From: Lonsdalea britannica
GTDB taxonomy: Bacteria > Pseudomonadota > Gammaproteobacteria > Enterobacterales > Enterobacteriaceae
Reading direction: 5' to 3'
Length of the DNA: 8,965 nt
Assembly (NCBI RefSeq): GCF_946477055.1
Contig: NZ_CAMKXG010000144.1
Location: forward strand, 1-8,965
The first letter of the stretch is position 1. Each line of letters begins with the position of its first letter. A model generated the notes under the pieces. That model made no database searches. It was not told where the DNA came from and worked only from the letters and a program-made list of their open reading frames with translations. The translations under genes were made by a program, and so were the position numbers. Below are positions 1-6,421 of this stretch, piece after piece.

Positions 1-33
1 TCTCGTGGGCTCGGAGATGTGTATAAGAGACAG
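1..33 (+). other. Nextera sequencing adapter with Tn5 mosaic end (artefact)
   Basis: Bases 15-33 read AGATGTGTATAAGAGACAG, the 19-base Tn5 mosaic end used in Nextera tagmentation. Bases 1-14 (TCTCGTGGGCTCGG) are the Nextera read-2 adapter arm lacking its first G. The exact join of adapter arm to mosaic end occurs only in library DNA, so this is untrimmed adapter and not a genomic transposon. Genomic sequence begins at base 34. Confidence 0.97.
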
Positions 34-197
<164 letters not shown>

Positions 198-226
198 TTC
201 ATTACTAGACGACCGGTCTATTTAAT
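198..226 (+). promoter_or_regulatory. Probable promoter of the TetR operon with embedded operator
   Basis: A -10 candidate TTTAAT (221-226, five of six matches to TATAAT) is preceded, at the ideal 17-base spacing, by a weak -35 candidate TTCATT (198-203). The spacer contains the inverted repeat at 206-220. Bound repressor would block RNA polymerase, which fits autorepression by the TetR protein encoded next. The -35 is poor, so the promoter assignment is tentative. Confidence 0.45.
206..220. promoter_or_regulatory. TetR/NemR-type operator, TAGAC-N5-GTCTA
   Basis: TAGAC (206-210) and GTCTA (216-220) are perfect inverted repeats around a 5-base spacer; a second palindrome GACCGGTC (211-218) overlaps them. 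TetR-family repressors bind palindromes of this size beside their own gene, and the half-site resembles the NemR box of E. coli as I remember it. The site lies 20 bases before the TetR start codon, inside the likely promoter spacer. Confidence 0.65.
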
Positions 227-240
227 GTTAGCGTGATGTT

Positions 241-888
241 ATGACTTCGATGAGCAAAACCAAACAGACTCGCCAGCACATCCTCGATACCGGTCGCCAG
301 TTGGTGCTGCGGCAGGGATTTGTCGGCGTAGGACTTAAAGCGATTCTGGACGCCAGTCAGGTGCCCAAAGGGTCGTTCTACCACTACTTTGCTTCCAAAG
401 AGCAGTTTGGCTGCGCGCTGCTGGCCGATTACGTCAACGAATATCAGCAGCGTCTGGATATGCTGTTCTGCGCAGAGGCGGGCACCGGGCGCGAGCGGCT
501 AATGCGTTACTGGACCGCGTGGATTGACGATCCTTTGCTGGGCGGCTGGGCTGAACACTGTCTGGTCGTGAAACTGGCTGCGGAGGTAGCCGACCTTTCC
601 GAAGGTATGCGGCTGATATTGTGCGACGGCGTGTCGCGTCTGGTGGCGCGTATCGCTGAGACGACAGCCGATGGGCAAGCCGATGGCACGTTACGCTTAA
701 CGCTGTCGCCGACGGAAACCGCGCAAACGCTGTATCAGCTGTGGTTGGGGGCGGCGCTACTGTCTAAGCTGGGAAAGGACAAAACGCCGTTGCACCAGGC
801 ATTGATCACCACCGAGTTATTGCTCCCCCCCGCAGGGGGCCTCAGGGACGCCGAAGCGGTTCTCGGCGAGCCTTCATCCTCTTTTTAG
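241..888 (+). CDS. NemR-like TetR-family transcriptional repressor
   Basis: This 215-residue protein is a TetR-family DNA-binding repressor. The N-terminal helix-turn-helix spans about residues 10-55 and contains the signature PKGSFYHYF (42-50), identical to E. coli NemR. Similarity continues in the ligand domain: HCLVVKLAAEVADLSEGMR (106-124) parallels the NemR region around its sensor cysteine. Cys107 and Lys176 are 69 residues apart, exactly the spacing of NemR Cys106 and Lys175, which form a sulfenamide bond on oxidation by reactive chlorine or electrophiles. It probably senses electrophiles and derepresses its own operon. The ATG at 241 gives a NemR-like N-terminus; an ATG at 250 is possible, and neither has a clear Shine-Dalgarno sequence. 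The last 18 or so residues extend past the NemR C-terminus, just after a run of seven C at 825-831. The stop overlaps the ribosome binding site of the next gene. Confidence 0.9.
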   Translation: MTSMSKTKQTRQHILDTGRQLVLRQGFVGVGLKAILDASQVPKGSFYHYFASKEQFGCALLADYVNEYQQRLDMLFCAEAGTGRERLMRYWTAWIDDPLLGGWAEHCLVVKLAAEVADLSEGMRLILCDGVSRLVARIAETTADGQADGTLRLTLSPTETAQTLYQLWLGAALLSKLGKDKTPLHQALITTELLLPPAGGLRDAEAVLGEPSSSF

Positions 889-891
889 GAG
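887..891 (+). promoter_or_regulatory. Ribosome binding site overlapping the TetR stop codon
   Basis: AGGAG (887-891) shares bases with the TAG stop of the TetR gene (886-888) and is 6 bases from the ATG at 898. This fixes the start of the DJ-1 family gene and suggests translational coupling. Confidence 0.8.
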
Positions 892-897
892 TCTTGT

Positions 898-1575
898 ATG
901 AACATTCTGATGGTATTAACGTCGCACGATCGTCTTGGCAATACCGGCAAGAAAACGGGTTTCTGGCTGGAAGAGTTTGCGGCCCCTTATTACGTATTCA
1001 AGGATGCGGGAGCGGCTATCACGCTGGTGTCGCCGTTGGGCGGACAGCCGCCGCTGGACCCGGTCAGCGATGCGCCGGAAGCGCAGACTGCCGCGACCGA
1101 ACGTTTCCGGCAAGATGCGGACGCTCAGAACGCGCTGAGCCAGACCGCAAAACTGGCTGAGGTGAATGTGGCGGACTTCGACGCGGTGTTTTATCCCGGC
1201 GGACATGGCCCGCTGTGGGATCTGGCGGAAAGCGCCGACTCGATTGCCTTACTCGAAGCCTTTGACCGCGCCGGTAAACCGCTGGGACTGGTCTGCCATG
1301 CGCCTGGCGCGCTGCGTCATGTCCGGGCCGCCGATGGCGAGCCGCTGATCAAGGGACGCAAAGTGACTGGTTTCTCGAATAGCGAAGAGGCGGCGGTGCA
1401 ATTGACGGAAGTGGTTCCGTTCCTGATCGAAGATGAATTTACGCAGTTGGGCGGACGCTACGAAAAAGGCGCCGACTGGCAGCCCCATATTGTGACCGAC
1501 GGTCTTCTGACCACGGGCCAAAACCCGGCGAGTTCAGAAGGGGTCGCTCAGGCTTTGCTCAAGCAGCTGGCCTAA
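898..1575 (+). CDS. DJ-1/PfpI superfamily protein, Hsp31-like
   Basis: This 225-residue protein belongs to the class I glutamine amidotransferase-like (DJ-1/PfpI) superfamily and most resembles Hsp31-type proteins such as yeast Hsp31. The fold starts at MNILMVLTS. TGFWLEEF (20-27) supplies the conserved glutamate (Glu26 by alignment). FYPGGHGPLWDL (98-109) matches the family loop, and the nucleophile elbow GLVCHAPGAL carries Cys133 and His134. Glu163 or Glu164 is the likely third triad residue, and TGQNPASS (206-213) is the conserved C-terminal block. Hsp31-like members act as glutathione-independent glyoxalases (methylglyoxal to lactate), chaperones or deglycases; which applies here is not decided by sequence. 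It sits between the electrophile-sensing repressor and an aldehyde dehydrogenase, with 9 bases to the former and 25 to the latter, so a role in carbonyl detoxification is likely. No signal peptide is visible; it should be cytoplasmic. Confidence 0.9.
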   Translation: MNILMVLTSHDRLGNTGKKTGFWLEEFAAPYYVFKDAGAAITLVSPLGGQPPLDPVSDAPEAQTAATERFRQDADAQNALSQTAKLAEVNVADFDAVFYPGGHGPLWDLAESADSIALLEAFDRAGKPLGLVCHAPGALRHVRAADGEPLIKGRKVTGFSNSEEAAVQLTEVVPFLIEDEFTQLGGRYEKGADWQPHIVTDGLLTTGQNPASSEGVAQALLKQLA

Positions 1576-1600
1576 TGTGCTTTTTATTTTGGAGTAAATC

Positions 1601-3019
1601 ATGAGTTCTTCAGTTACTGCGGCCTCTCTGGCCGCCACCGTCGCCGACATGAAACGCGCACACGTGCAGGATGGCCCAGCCAGCAGCGAATTGCGCCGCG
1701 ATCGCATTGAGCGCGCCATTCACTTACTGACTCGTCATCATCAGGAGCTGGAGGCTGCGGTACGTGCTGACTATGGTCATCGGAGTCCTTACCAGACCAT
1801 CATGGCGGACATTTTGGGGTCCGTGAACGCGCTGAATCACGCCCGCGAAAATGTGGCGCAGTGGATGCAGCCTGACGAACAACCCGCACCGGGACCGGGG
1901 ATGCACGCGCGGGTGCAATATCAGCCGCTCGGTGTCGTCGGGATTATCAGTCCGTGGAACTTTCCGCTGAATCTGGCGTTTTGTCCGCTGGCGGGCGTCC
2001 TCGCTGCCGGGAACCGGGCCATAATCAAACCTTCCGAGCTCACGCCGCGGACGGCGGAACGGTTGGCGGATCTGGTCGCGCGTTATTTCGATCCGCTGGA
2101 AGTGACGACCGTGCTGGGTGATGCGGAGGTGGGTAAAGCGTTTAGCGCACAGGCTTTCGACCACCTGATCTTTACCGGCAGTACCAGCGTGGGGCGTCAC
2201 GTCATGCGTGCGGCGGCGGAGAATCTGGTCCCGGTGACGCTGGAGTTGGGTGGCAAATCACCGGTGATGGTGGATACCGATGCGGATATCCAGACGGTTG
2301 CCGAGCGCGTGATGACGGTCAAAACGTTCAACGCCGGACAGATTTGTATGTCGCCGGATTACGTGTTGCTGCCTGAGTCGGCGCGCGATGACTTTGTCAC
2401 GCATGCGCGCGCGTTTGTTGCGGAAGCGTTTCCTACGTTGTCGGAAAACCCCGACTACACCGGGATCATCAGCGATCGTCACTTCCAGCGACTGCAGCAG
2501 CTGCTGGCCGATGCGCGTGAGAAAGGCGCGACGGTGGTGGAGCTTTCCGCTGAAGGTGAAGCGGGCGTCGCGCTATCGCAGCGCAAGCTGTCGCCGACGG
2601 TGGTGTTGAACGTGACCGACGACATGCTGGTGATGCAGGAGGAAATTTTCGGGCCGATCCTGCCATTGAAAACCTACGCAAATCCGGAGGAGGCGGTCGC
2701 CTATATCAATGCGCATCCGCGTCCGCTGGCGGCTTACTATTTTGGGCAGGACCCAGTGCGTCAGCGTGATTTCAGCGAGCAGACGACGTCCGGCGCGTTG
2801 GTGGTGAACGACGTCATGACGCAGGCCACGATTGAAAGCGTGCCGTTCGGCGGCGTAGGCGCGTCCGGAATGGGGGCATATCACGGCATCTACGGCTTCC
2901 GTCGTTTCAGTCATGCCAAAGCGGTCGTGGTGCAAAGCCCCGGCGGCGAGTCCAACCTGCGGATGCGTGCGCCATATGGGCCGAAAATGGCGGAGATGGA
3001 ATCCATCCTGAAACCGTAA
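1601..3019 (+). CDS. Coniferyl-aldehyde-type NAD(P)-dependent aldehyde dehydrogenase
   Basis: This is a full-length 472-residue aldehyde dehydrogenase that oxidises an aldehyde to the acid with NAD(P)+. Landmarks are SPWNFPL (117-123, with Asn120), IIKPSE (141-146, cofactor-binding Lys143), FTGSTSVGR (191-199, Rossmann loop), LELGGKS (214-220, general base Glu215), FNAGQICMSPDYVL (243-256, catalytic Cys249) and EEIFGPILP (347-355, Glu348). The catalytic block followed by SPDYVL and the C-terminal GMGAYHGIYGFRRFSH are typical of the coniferyl aldehyde dehydrogenase (CalB) branch. That name is a family label; the real substrate may be another aromatic or reactive aldehyde. A Shine-Dalgarno TGGAG (1590-1594) lies 6 bases before the ATG. 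It follows the DJ-1 gene by 25 bases and precedes a terminator, so it is the last gene of the operon. All catalytic residues are present and nothing looks broken. Confidence 0.93.
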   Translation: MSSSVTAASLAATVADMKRAHVQDGPASSELRRDRIERAIHLLTRHHQELEAAVRADYGHRSPYQTIMADILGSVNALNHARENVAQWMQPDEQPAPGPGMHARVQYQPLGVVGIISPWNFPLNLAFCPLAGVLAAGNRAIIKPSELTPRTAERLADLVARYFDPLEVTTVLGDAEVGKAFSAQAFDHLIFTGSTSVGRHVMRAAAENLVPVTLELGGKSPVMVDTDADIQTVAERVMTVKTFNAGQICMSPDYVLLPESARDDFVTHARAFVAEAFPTLSENPDYTGIISDRHFQRLQQLLADAREKGATVVELSAEGEAGVALSQRKLSPTVVLNVTDDMLVMQEEIFGPILPLKTYANPEEAVAYINAHPRPLAAYYFGQDPVRQRDFSEQTTSGALVVNDVMTQATIESVPFGGVGASGMGAYHGIYGFRRFSHAKAVVVQSPGGESNLRMRAPYGPKMAEMESILKP

Positions 3020-3039
3020 TCGCTTAAACAGTCTTCTCG

Positions 3040-3068
3040 GGCCGCGGACTCACCGCGGCCTTCATTTT
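3040..3068 (+). terminator. Intrinsic terminator of the TetR/DJ-1/ALDH operon
   Basis: GGCCGCGG (3040-3047) pairs perfectly with CCGCGGCC (3053-3060) around the loop ACTCA, followed by TTCATTTT. The hairpin begins 21 bases after the stop codon of the aldehyde dehydrogenase gene. The T tract is interrupted by one C but the stem is very strong. Confidence 0.85.
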
Positions 3069-3316
3069 CCAACCTTCACGTTCCACAGACTGCAACATTG
3101 TTGCGCTAGCTTTTCTTTTCTTGTCCTGCTGCGCCGAACTTCATGCGATGGCCTCTCTGGCCGCGACGGCTTCGTTGACCGCGGTGTGAAATGCGCCGTT
3201 CGACGTATTCCTCCCGGAATTAACGTCGCACTGGGGTGTCTAAAGCTAAGCCGTTGGTGCAATGGTTTTGTACAAAAAACGGCTCGGGCTGTTGGAGCCT
3301 CCGATATTCATTGATG
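3069..3316. other. Intergenic region between the ALDH operon and lpxP
   Basis: I see no supported gene here. A 66-codon frame on the - strand (3062-3262) overlaps the terminator, has no ribosome binding site and reads as low-complexity basic protein, so I do not call it. No convincing sigma-70 promoter for lpxP was found, although the lpxP promoter should lie in this stretch. Confidence 0.5.
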
Positions 3317-3333
3317 CTGTCATTTTATGACAG
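3317..3333 (+). promoter_or_regulatory. Perfect inverted repeat ahead of lpxP (operator or leader hairpin)
   Basis: CTGTCAT (3317-3323) and ATGACAG (3327-3333) are exact inverted repeats with a 3-base TTT spacer. The repeat ends one base before the GAAGGA Shine-Dalgarno of lpxP. As RNA it would form a small hairpin beside the ribosome binding site; as DNA it could be an operator. I do not recognise the binding protein. Confidence 0.5.
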
Positions 3334-3350
3334 TGAAGGATAACGCGTTT

Positions 3351-4292
3351 ATGGTGACCCGCTCGCGACTGCGCTCTTTCGCTCGTTACGCGCACCCCAG
3401 ACACTGGCCGCTGTGGTTCGGTCTGGCGGTGTTATATCTGCTGATTCAATTACCTTATCCCATTCTGGTGCGTCTCGGCGGCTGGTTGGGACGACGTTCA
3501 ATGCGTTTTCTGAAACGACGGGTTGGTATTGCCCGGCGTAATCTCGAGCTGTGTTTTCCTGAGATTGACAGTCATCAGCAACAGGTCAAATTGACCGAGC
3601 ATTTTTCGTCGCTCGGTATTGCGCTGCTCGAAACGGGGATGGCCTGGTTTTGGCCGGACAAACGCATAAAAAAATGGATCGATATCGTCGGGCTGGAACA
3701 CCTGCACAATACGCAAGAGTCAGCGTCGGATCAGCAGAACGGCGTCATGGTGATCGGCGTGCATTTTATGACGCTGGAGCTGCATTTTCGTATTCTCGGC
3801 CACTGCAAACCGATGGTGGTCATGTATCGTCCGCACAACAGCCCTATTTTGGAGTGGGTGCAAAAATGGGGACGATCGCGGTCGGGCAACGTGCTGGTGA
3901 ACCGCAAAAACTTGATTAGCATGGTTCACACGCTGAAACGCGGCGGCACGGTATGGTTCGCGCCGGATCAGGATAACGGGGCGAAGGGCAGCGTGTTTGT
4001 GCCATTTTTCGGCGTCGACAAGGCGGCGACCTCAAACGGCACCTTTACTATCGCCCGTCTGGCTCAGCCCAAACTGGTGACGGCCGTCGTCATCCGAAAA
4101 CCGGCGGGGCAGGGGTATCAGCTGATGATTTCCCCGGAGCTGGAGCACTATCCCTATGACAATAGCCTGGCCGCGGCAGCCTATATGAATCGGGCGATTG
4201 AACGTGAAATCATGAAGGCGCCAGGCCAATATCTTTGGTTGCATCGCCGTTTCAAAACTCGCCCGGTGGGCGAACCCTCGCTGTATATCTAG
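3351..4292 (+). CDS. lpxP: Lipid A biosynthesis palmitoleoyltransferase (LpxP-type)
   Basis: This inner-membrane enzyme of the LpxL/LpxM/LpxP family transfers an acyl chain from acyl-ACP to Kdo2-lipid IVA in lipid A synthesis. With the start chosen here it has 313 residues, near the 306 of E. coli LpxP. A membrane segment follows HPRHWPLWFGL near residues 20-38. The catalytic HX4E motif is HFMTLE (His138, Glu143). LETGMAWFWPD, MYRPHN, WFAPDQDNG and the ending RRFKTRPVGEPSLYI closely match E. coli LpxP and fit LpxL less well. In E. coli LpxP is made in the cold and replaces laurate with palmitoleate; whether this copy is cold-induced is inference. I chose ATG 3351 because GAAGGA (3335-3340) lies 10 bases upstream and the N-terminus then resembles LpxP. 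An in-frame ATG at 3327 adds 8 residues, lacks a Shine-Dalgarno and falls inside the hairpin. The gene stands alone. Confidence 0.85.
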   Translation: MVTRSRLRSFARYAHPRHWPLWFGLAVLYLLIQLPYPILVRLGGWLGRRSMRFLKRRVGIARRNLELCFPEIDSHQQQVKLTEHFSSLGIALLETGMAWFWPDKRIKKWIDIVGLEHLHNTQESASDQQNGVMVIGVHFMTLELHFRILGHCKPMVVMYRPHNSPILEWVQKWGRSRSGNVLVNRKNLISMVHTLKRGGTVWFAPDQDNGAKGSVFVPFFGVDKAATSNGTFTIARLAQPKLVTAVVIRKPAGQGYQLMISPELEHYPYDNSLAAAAYMNRAIEREIMKAPGQYLWLHRRFKTRPVGEPSLYI

Positions 4293-4571
4293 TCCCCCTG
4301 TTGCGCGCCGGGCTTCGGCAATCTCGTCGCGCATTCGCCATGTCCTGATGAGAATACGGCCGGTGATCCCCCCGGAGACCCGGTCTTGACGTTTGATCAC
4401 GCAAGGTCAGTTTGTTGTGAAGAGATGCGGTGAAATTGAAAATTTCCGGTAAATACGTGACATCAACAGTGATATTCGCGGGATTGATTCAAAGATAAAT
4501 CAATAAACTTGCATGAAGTGGTGCCGATTAATGGCTACTAGTTTGGATTTATCAAGGCCGGGGAAGTCAAC
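4293..4571. other. Intergenic region upstream of the EAL gene
   Basis: No gene or clear terminator is visible. The first part is GC-rich with GTGATC (4363-4368) and its complement GATCAC (4395-4400). The second part, from about 4430, turns AT-rich and holds two perfect inverted repeats: GAAATT-GAA-AATTTC (4432-4446) and ATTGATT-N8-AATCAAT (4483-4504). A purine-rich GGGGAAG just before ATG 4572 is the likely ribosome binding site. I could not place a convincing sigma-70 promoter. Confidence 0.5.
4483..4504. promoter_or_regulatory. Inverted repeat ATTGATT-N8-AATCAAT upstream of the EAL gene
   Basis: ATTGATT (4483-4489) and AATCAAT (4498-4504) are exact inverted repeats with an 8-base spacer, 67 bases before the EAL start codon. 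The size suits a dimeric regulator. The inner TTGAT/ATCAA resembles an FNR half-site, but the spacing is too wide for an FNR or CRP box. No known regulator is assigned. Confidence 0.35.
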
Positions 4572-6104
4572 ATGAAGTCAATAAATAAAATGATACTAGC
4601 GATGGTGGTCGCTGGCATTATGGGAGGCATATTGATTTTGTTGCTCCTGAGCCAGCGGGTGATAGCGAAGAACGATCAAAAGAAATTGCAGGATTATGCT
4701 GAAGCAATAATGAAGCGTTCCGATGACGTCGTCACTGAATCCAACACCGCGATTAATGAAGCCTACGCACTGAAGTATCCCCTCTGCTCTGAAGACGATT
4801 TATTCCAGCTTCGCTACATGGTTTATAAGTACCGCTATATTATCGACGTCGGACGAATGCAGAACGGTCAGTTAGTATGCACTGCCGGGCGTGGCGTGCT
4901 GGCATCGCCTATTACGCTACCGGAAACCGATATTCAAAAAGCAGACGGCACCCAGCTTTGGACCGCCGTCAGAGGCCTCTTCGACCCCCGAATTCAAACG
5001 GATATCGCCAGCCGCAAAAACGTGGTGGTATTTACGTCGCCCGATGCCTTTCGCAGCTTTTCTTACCCGCTACGCGGCTACGGCGCGGTATTAACGTCGG
5101 CGGACGACAGCCACGTTTTCCAGACTTTCGGCAGCAAAAGCGTGACGCCATCTCGCTTTGAAAGCTCCTGGCTCGCTCAATATCGCCAGTCTTATTTATG
5201 CAGCAAACTGTATGAGATCTGTATTCATGCGCGGCTAAGCGCCTCCGGTATTCTACAAATGCCCGCCTATATGATTTCCGCTCTCTCATTGTTGGGCGCG
5301 ATATTAGGCGGCTCGCTGACGCTGGTTATTTTTCTGCTGCTTGATATTAATCGTTCAATTCCTAAACAGCTACGCTTGGCCGTCAGTCATAAAAAACTTC
5401 ACGTGAATTATCAGCCGATCATTTACCTCAATGATGAAAAAATCATCGGTGTTGAAGCGCTGGCTCGCTGGACGAATAAACACGGCCAGATAATCTCTCC
5501 CGATGTGTTTATCCCTATTGCGGAGAAACAGGGAATGATCGGTGATATCACGCGGCATATTACCCACCGTTCAATCGCTGAGATGCAAAGTCTGTTATTA
5601 AGCGACCCGGAGTTTTACCTCAGCATTAATCTGGATATCTCCGACGTGTTGGATGCCGATTATCAGACGTACCTGAATGAACAGGTGGCGAATTTCGGCG
5701 TGACGCCGAAACAAATTATTCTGGAGATCACGGAGCGTTCGACGGCTAATTACACGATGCTGGCGAAACGTTTATCCGAGCTACGTGCGCAGGGATATCG
5801 TATCGCCATCGACGATTTTGGGACGGGATACTCCAACTTTTCGTACCTCTCCAGCCTGCCGTTTGACGCCATTAAAATCGACCGTATGTTTACCGAAGCT
5901 ATCGGCACAGACTCCGTCAATGCGCGCATGGTGGATTTGCTCTTTACCATGACGGCCATGCTGAATACCTGTGTCATTGTTGAAGGGATTGAAACAGCCG
6001 AGCAGGCCGCTTACGTGAAGGAACATTGTAATGACGCGGTGGGGCAAGGTTGGCACTTTGGCAGACCGATGAGCGCGACACGCCTGAAAGCGTTGCTGTC
6101 CTAA
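4572..6104 (+). CDS. Membrane c-di-GMP phosphodiesterase, CSS-motif sensor plus EAL domain
   Basis: This 510-residue inner-membrane protein should hydrolyse c-di-GMP to pGpG. An N-terminal membrane helix (about 7-27) leads to a periplasmic CSS-type domain (about 28-230), a second helix (about 232-258) and a cytoplasmic EAL domain (about 265-510). In the sensor, Cys72-Ser73 is followed by Glu instead of the second Ser of the name-giving motif. Cys103 lies 31 residues later, much like the Cys75/Cys105 pair I recall in E. coli PdeC, where a DsbA-made disulfide holds activity down. Cys210 and Cys217 are further cysteines near the membrane. The EAL domain is complete: Glu295-Ala-Leu, Asn353, Glu385, Asp414-Asp415 in DDFGTGYS, Lys435, Glu471 and Gln492. 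There is no GGDEF domain. It most likely favours motility over biofilm in response to envelope redox state or proteolysis. It appears monocistronic. I cannot say which E. coli paralogue (PdeB, PdeC, PdeD, PdeG or PdeN) is closest. Confidence 0.93.
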   Translation: MKSINKMILAMVVAGIMGGILILLLLSQRVIAKNDQKKLQDYAEAIMKRSDDVVTESNTAINEAYALKYPLCSEDDLFQLRYMVYKYRYIIDVGRMQNGQLVCTAGRGVLASPITLPETDIQKADGTQLWTAVRGLFDPRIQTDIASRKNVVVFTSPDAFRSFSYPLRGYGAVLTSADDSHVFQTFGSKSVTPSRFESSWLAQYRQSYLCSKLYEICIHARLSASGILQMPAYMISALSLLGAILGGSLTLVIFLLLDINRSIPKQLRLAVSHKKLHVNYQPIIYLNDEKIIGVEALARWTNKHGQIISPDVFIPIAEKQGMIGDITRHITHRSIAEMQSLLLSDPEFYLSINLDISDVLDADYQTYLNEQVANFGVTPKQIILEITERSTANYTMLAKRLSELRAQGYRIAIDDFGTGYSNFSYLSSLPFDAIKIDRMFTEAIGTDSVNARMVDLLFTMTAMLNTCVIVEGIETAEQAAYVKEHCNDAVGQGWHFGRPMSATRLKALLS

Positions 6105-6421
6105 ACTATCGGTGAAATGACCGTATTCGCCAAAACACGGCGAAGTGTCGCTGTGCAAAACATAAAACGAATAAAGCAAAAGAAAACGAATTTCCTGTCG
6201 CTGAAATGAAAAATGATGGCGATAAGTTGTGGAGATAATAGATTGAACTTTTCGATGAAATAAGATAATAGGCGTTTTGATAACGTATTATTTATTCTCT
6301 ATCTCTTCAGGTCCCAGCGGGAAATATAAATGACGCTTTAGGATGACTCTCTTTGTAATATTTGGTAATATTTTTTAGCCAAATCAGGCTAACTATAAAT
6401 CCTTTAAAGAGTCATTTGCAA
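6105..6421. other. AT-rich intergenic region upstream of the first lipoprotein gene
   Basis: No gene is visible in this stretch. It begins with a hairpin TTCGCC-N7-GGCGAA (6126-6144) just after the EAL gene; it lacks a T tract, so it is a poor terminator. Further on, AGATAATAG occurs twice 30 bases apart (6233-6241, 6263-6271) and GTAATATTT twice 10 bases apart (6355-6363, 6365-6373). A hairpin TTAGCC-AAATCA-GGCTAA (6375-6392) and a possible -10 box TATAAA (6394-6399) follow. The ribosome binding site for the next gene is probably AAAGAG (6406-6411). Confidence 0.5.
6355..6373. repeat. Tandem GTAATATTT direct repeat with 10-base period
   Basis: GTAATATTT at 6355-6363 is repeated at 6365-6373 with one base between, a 10-base period close to one helical turn. 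It lies about 50 bases before the lipoprotein start, where a regulator or promoter element would be expected. Chance is possible in AT-rich DNA. Confidence 0.4.

Noticed and set aside
15..33. Tn5/IS50 outer-end sequence suggesting a native transposon
   Set aside because: It is fused to the Nextera adapter arm and no transposase follows, so it is library-derived.
1724..2200. 158-codon open frame on the - strand inside the aldehyde dehydrogenase gene
   Set aside because: It lies opposite a clearly conserved gene and its protein is Arg/His/Pro-rich, as expected for an antisense shadow frame in GC-rich coding DNA.
3062..3262. 66-codon open frame on the - strand between ALDH and lpxP
   Set aside because: It overlaps the terminator region, has no ribosome binding site and resembles no known protein.
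3327..3350. Upstream ATG for lpxP at 3327
   Set aside because: It lies in the hairpin without a Shine-Dalgarno; ATG 3351 has GAAGGA upstream and fits the LpxP length.
6126..6144. Hairpin TTCGCC/GGCGAA after the EAL gene as a terminator
   Set aside because: No T tract follows on the + strand and the stem is only 6 pairs.
6362..6421. Extended TTG start for the first lipoprotein
   Set aside because: It would put 20 residues before a perfect lipoprotein signal peptide, which must be N-terminal.
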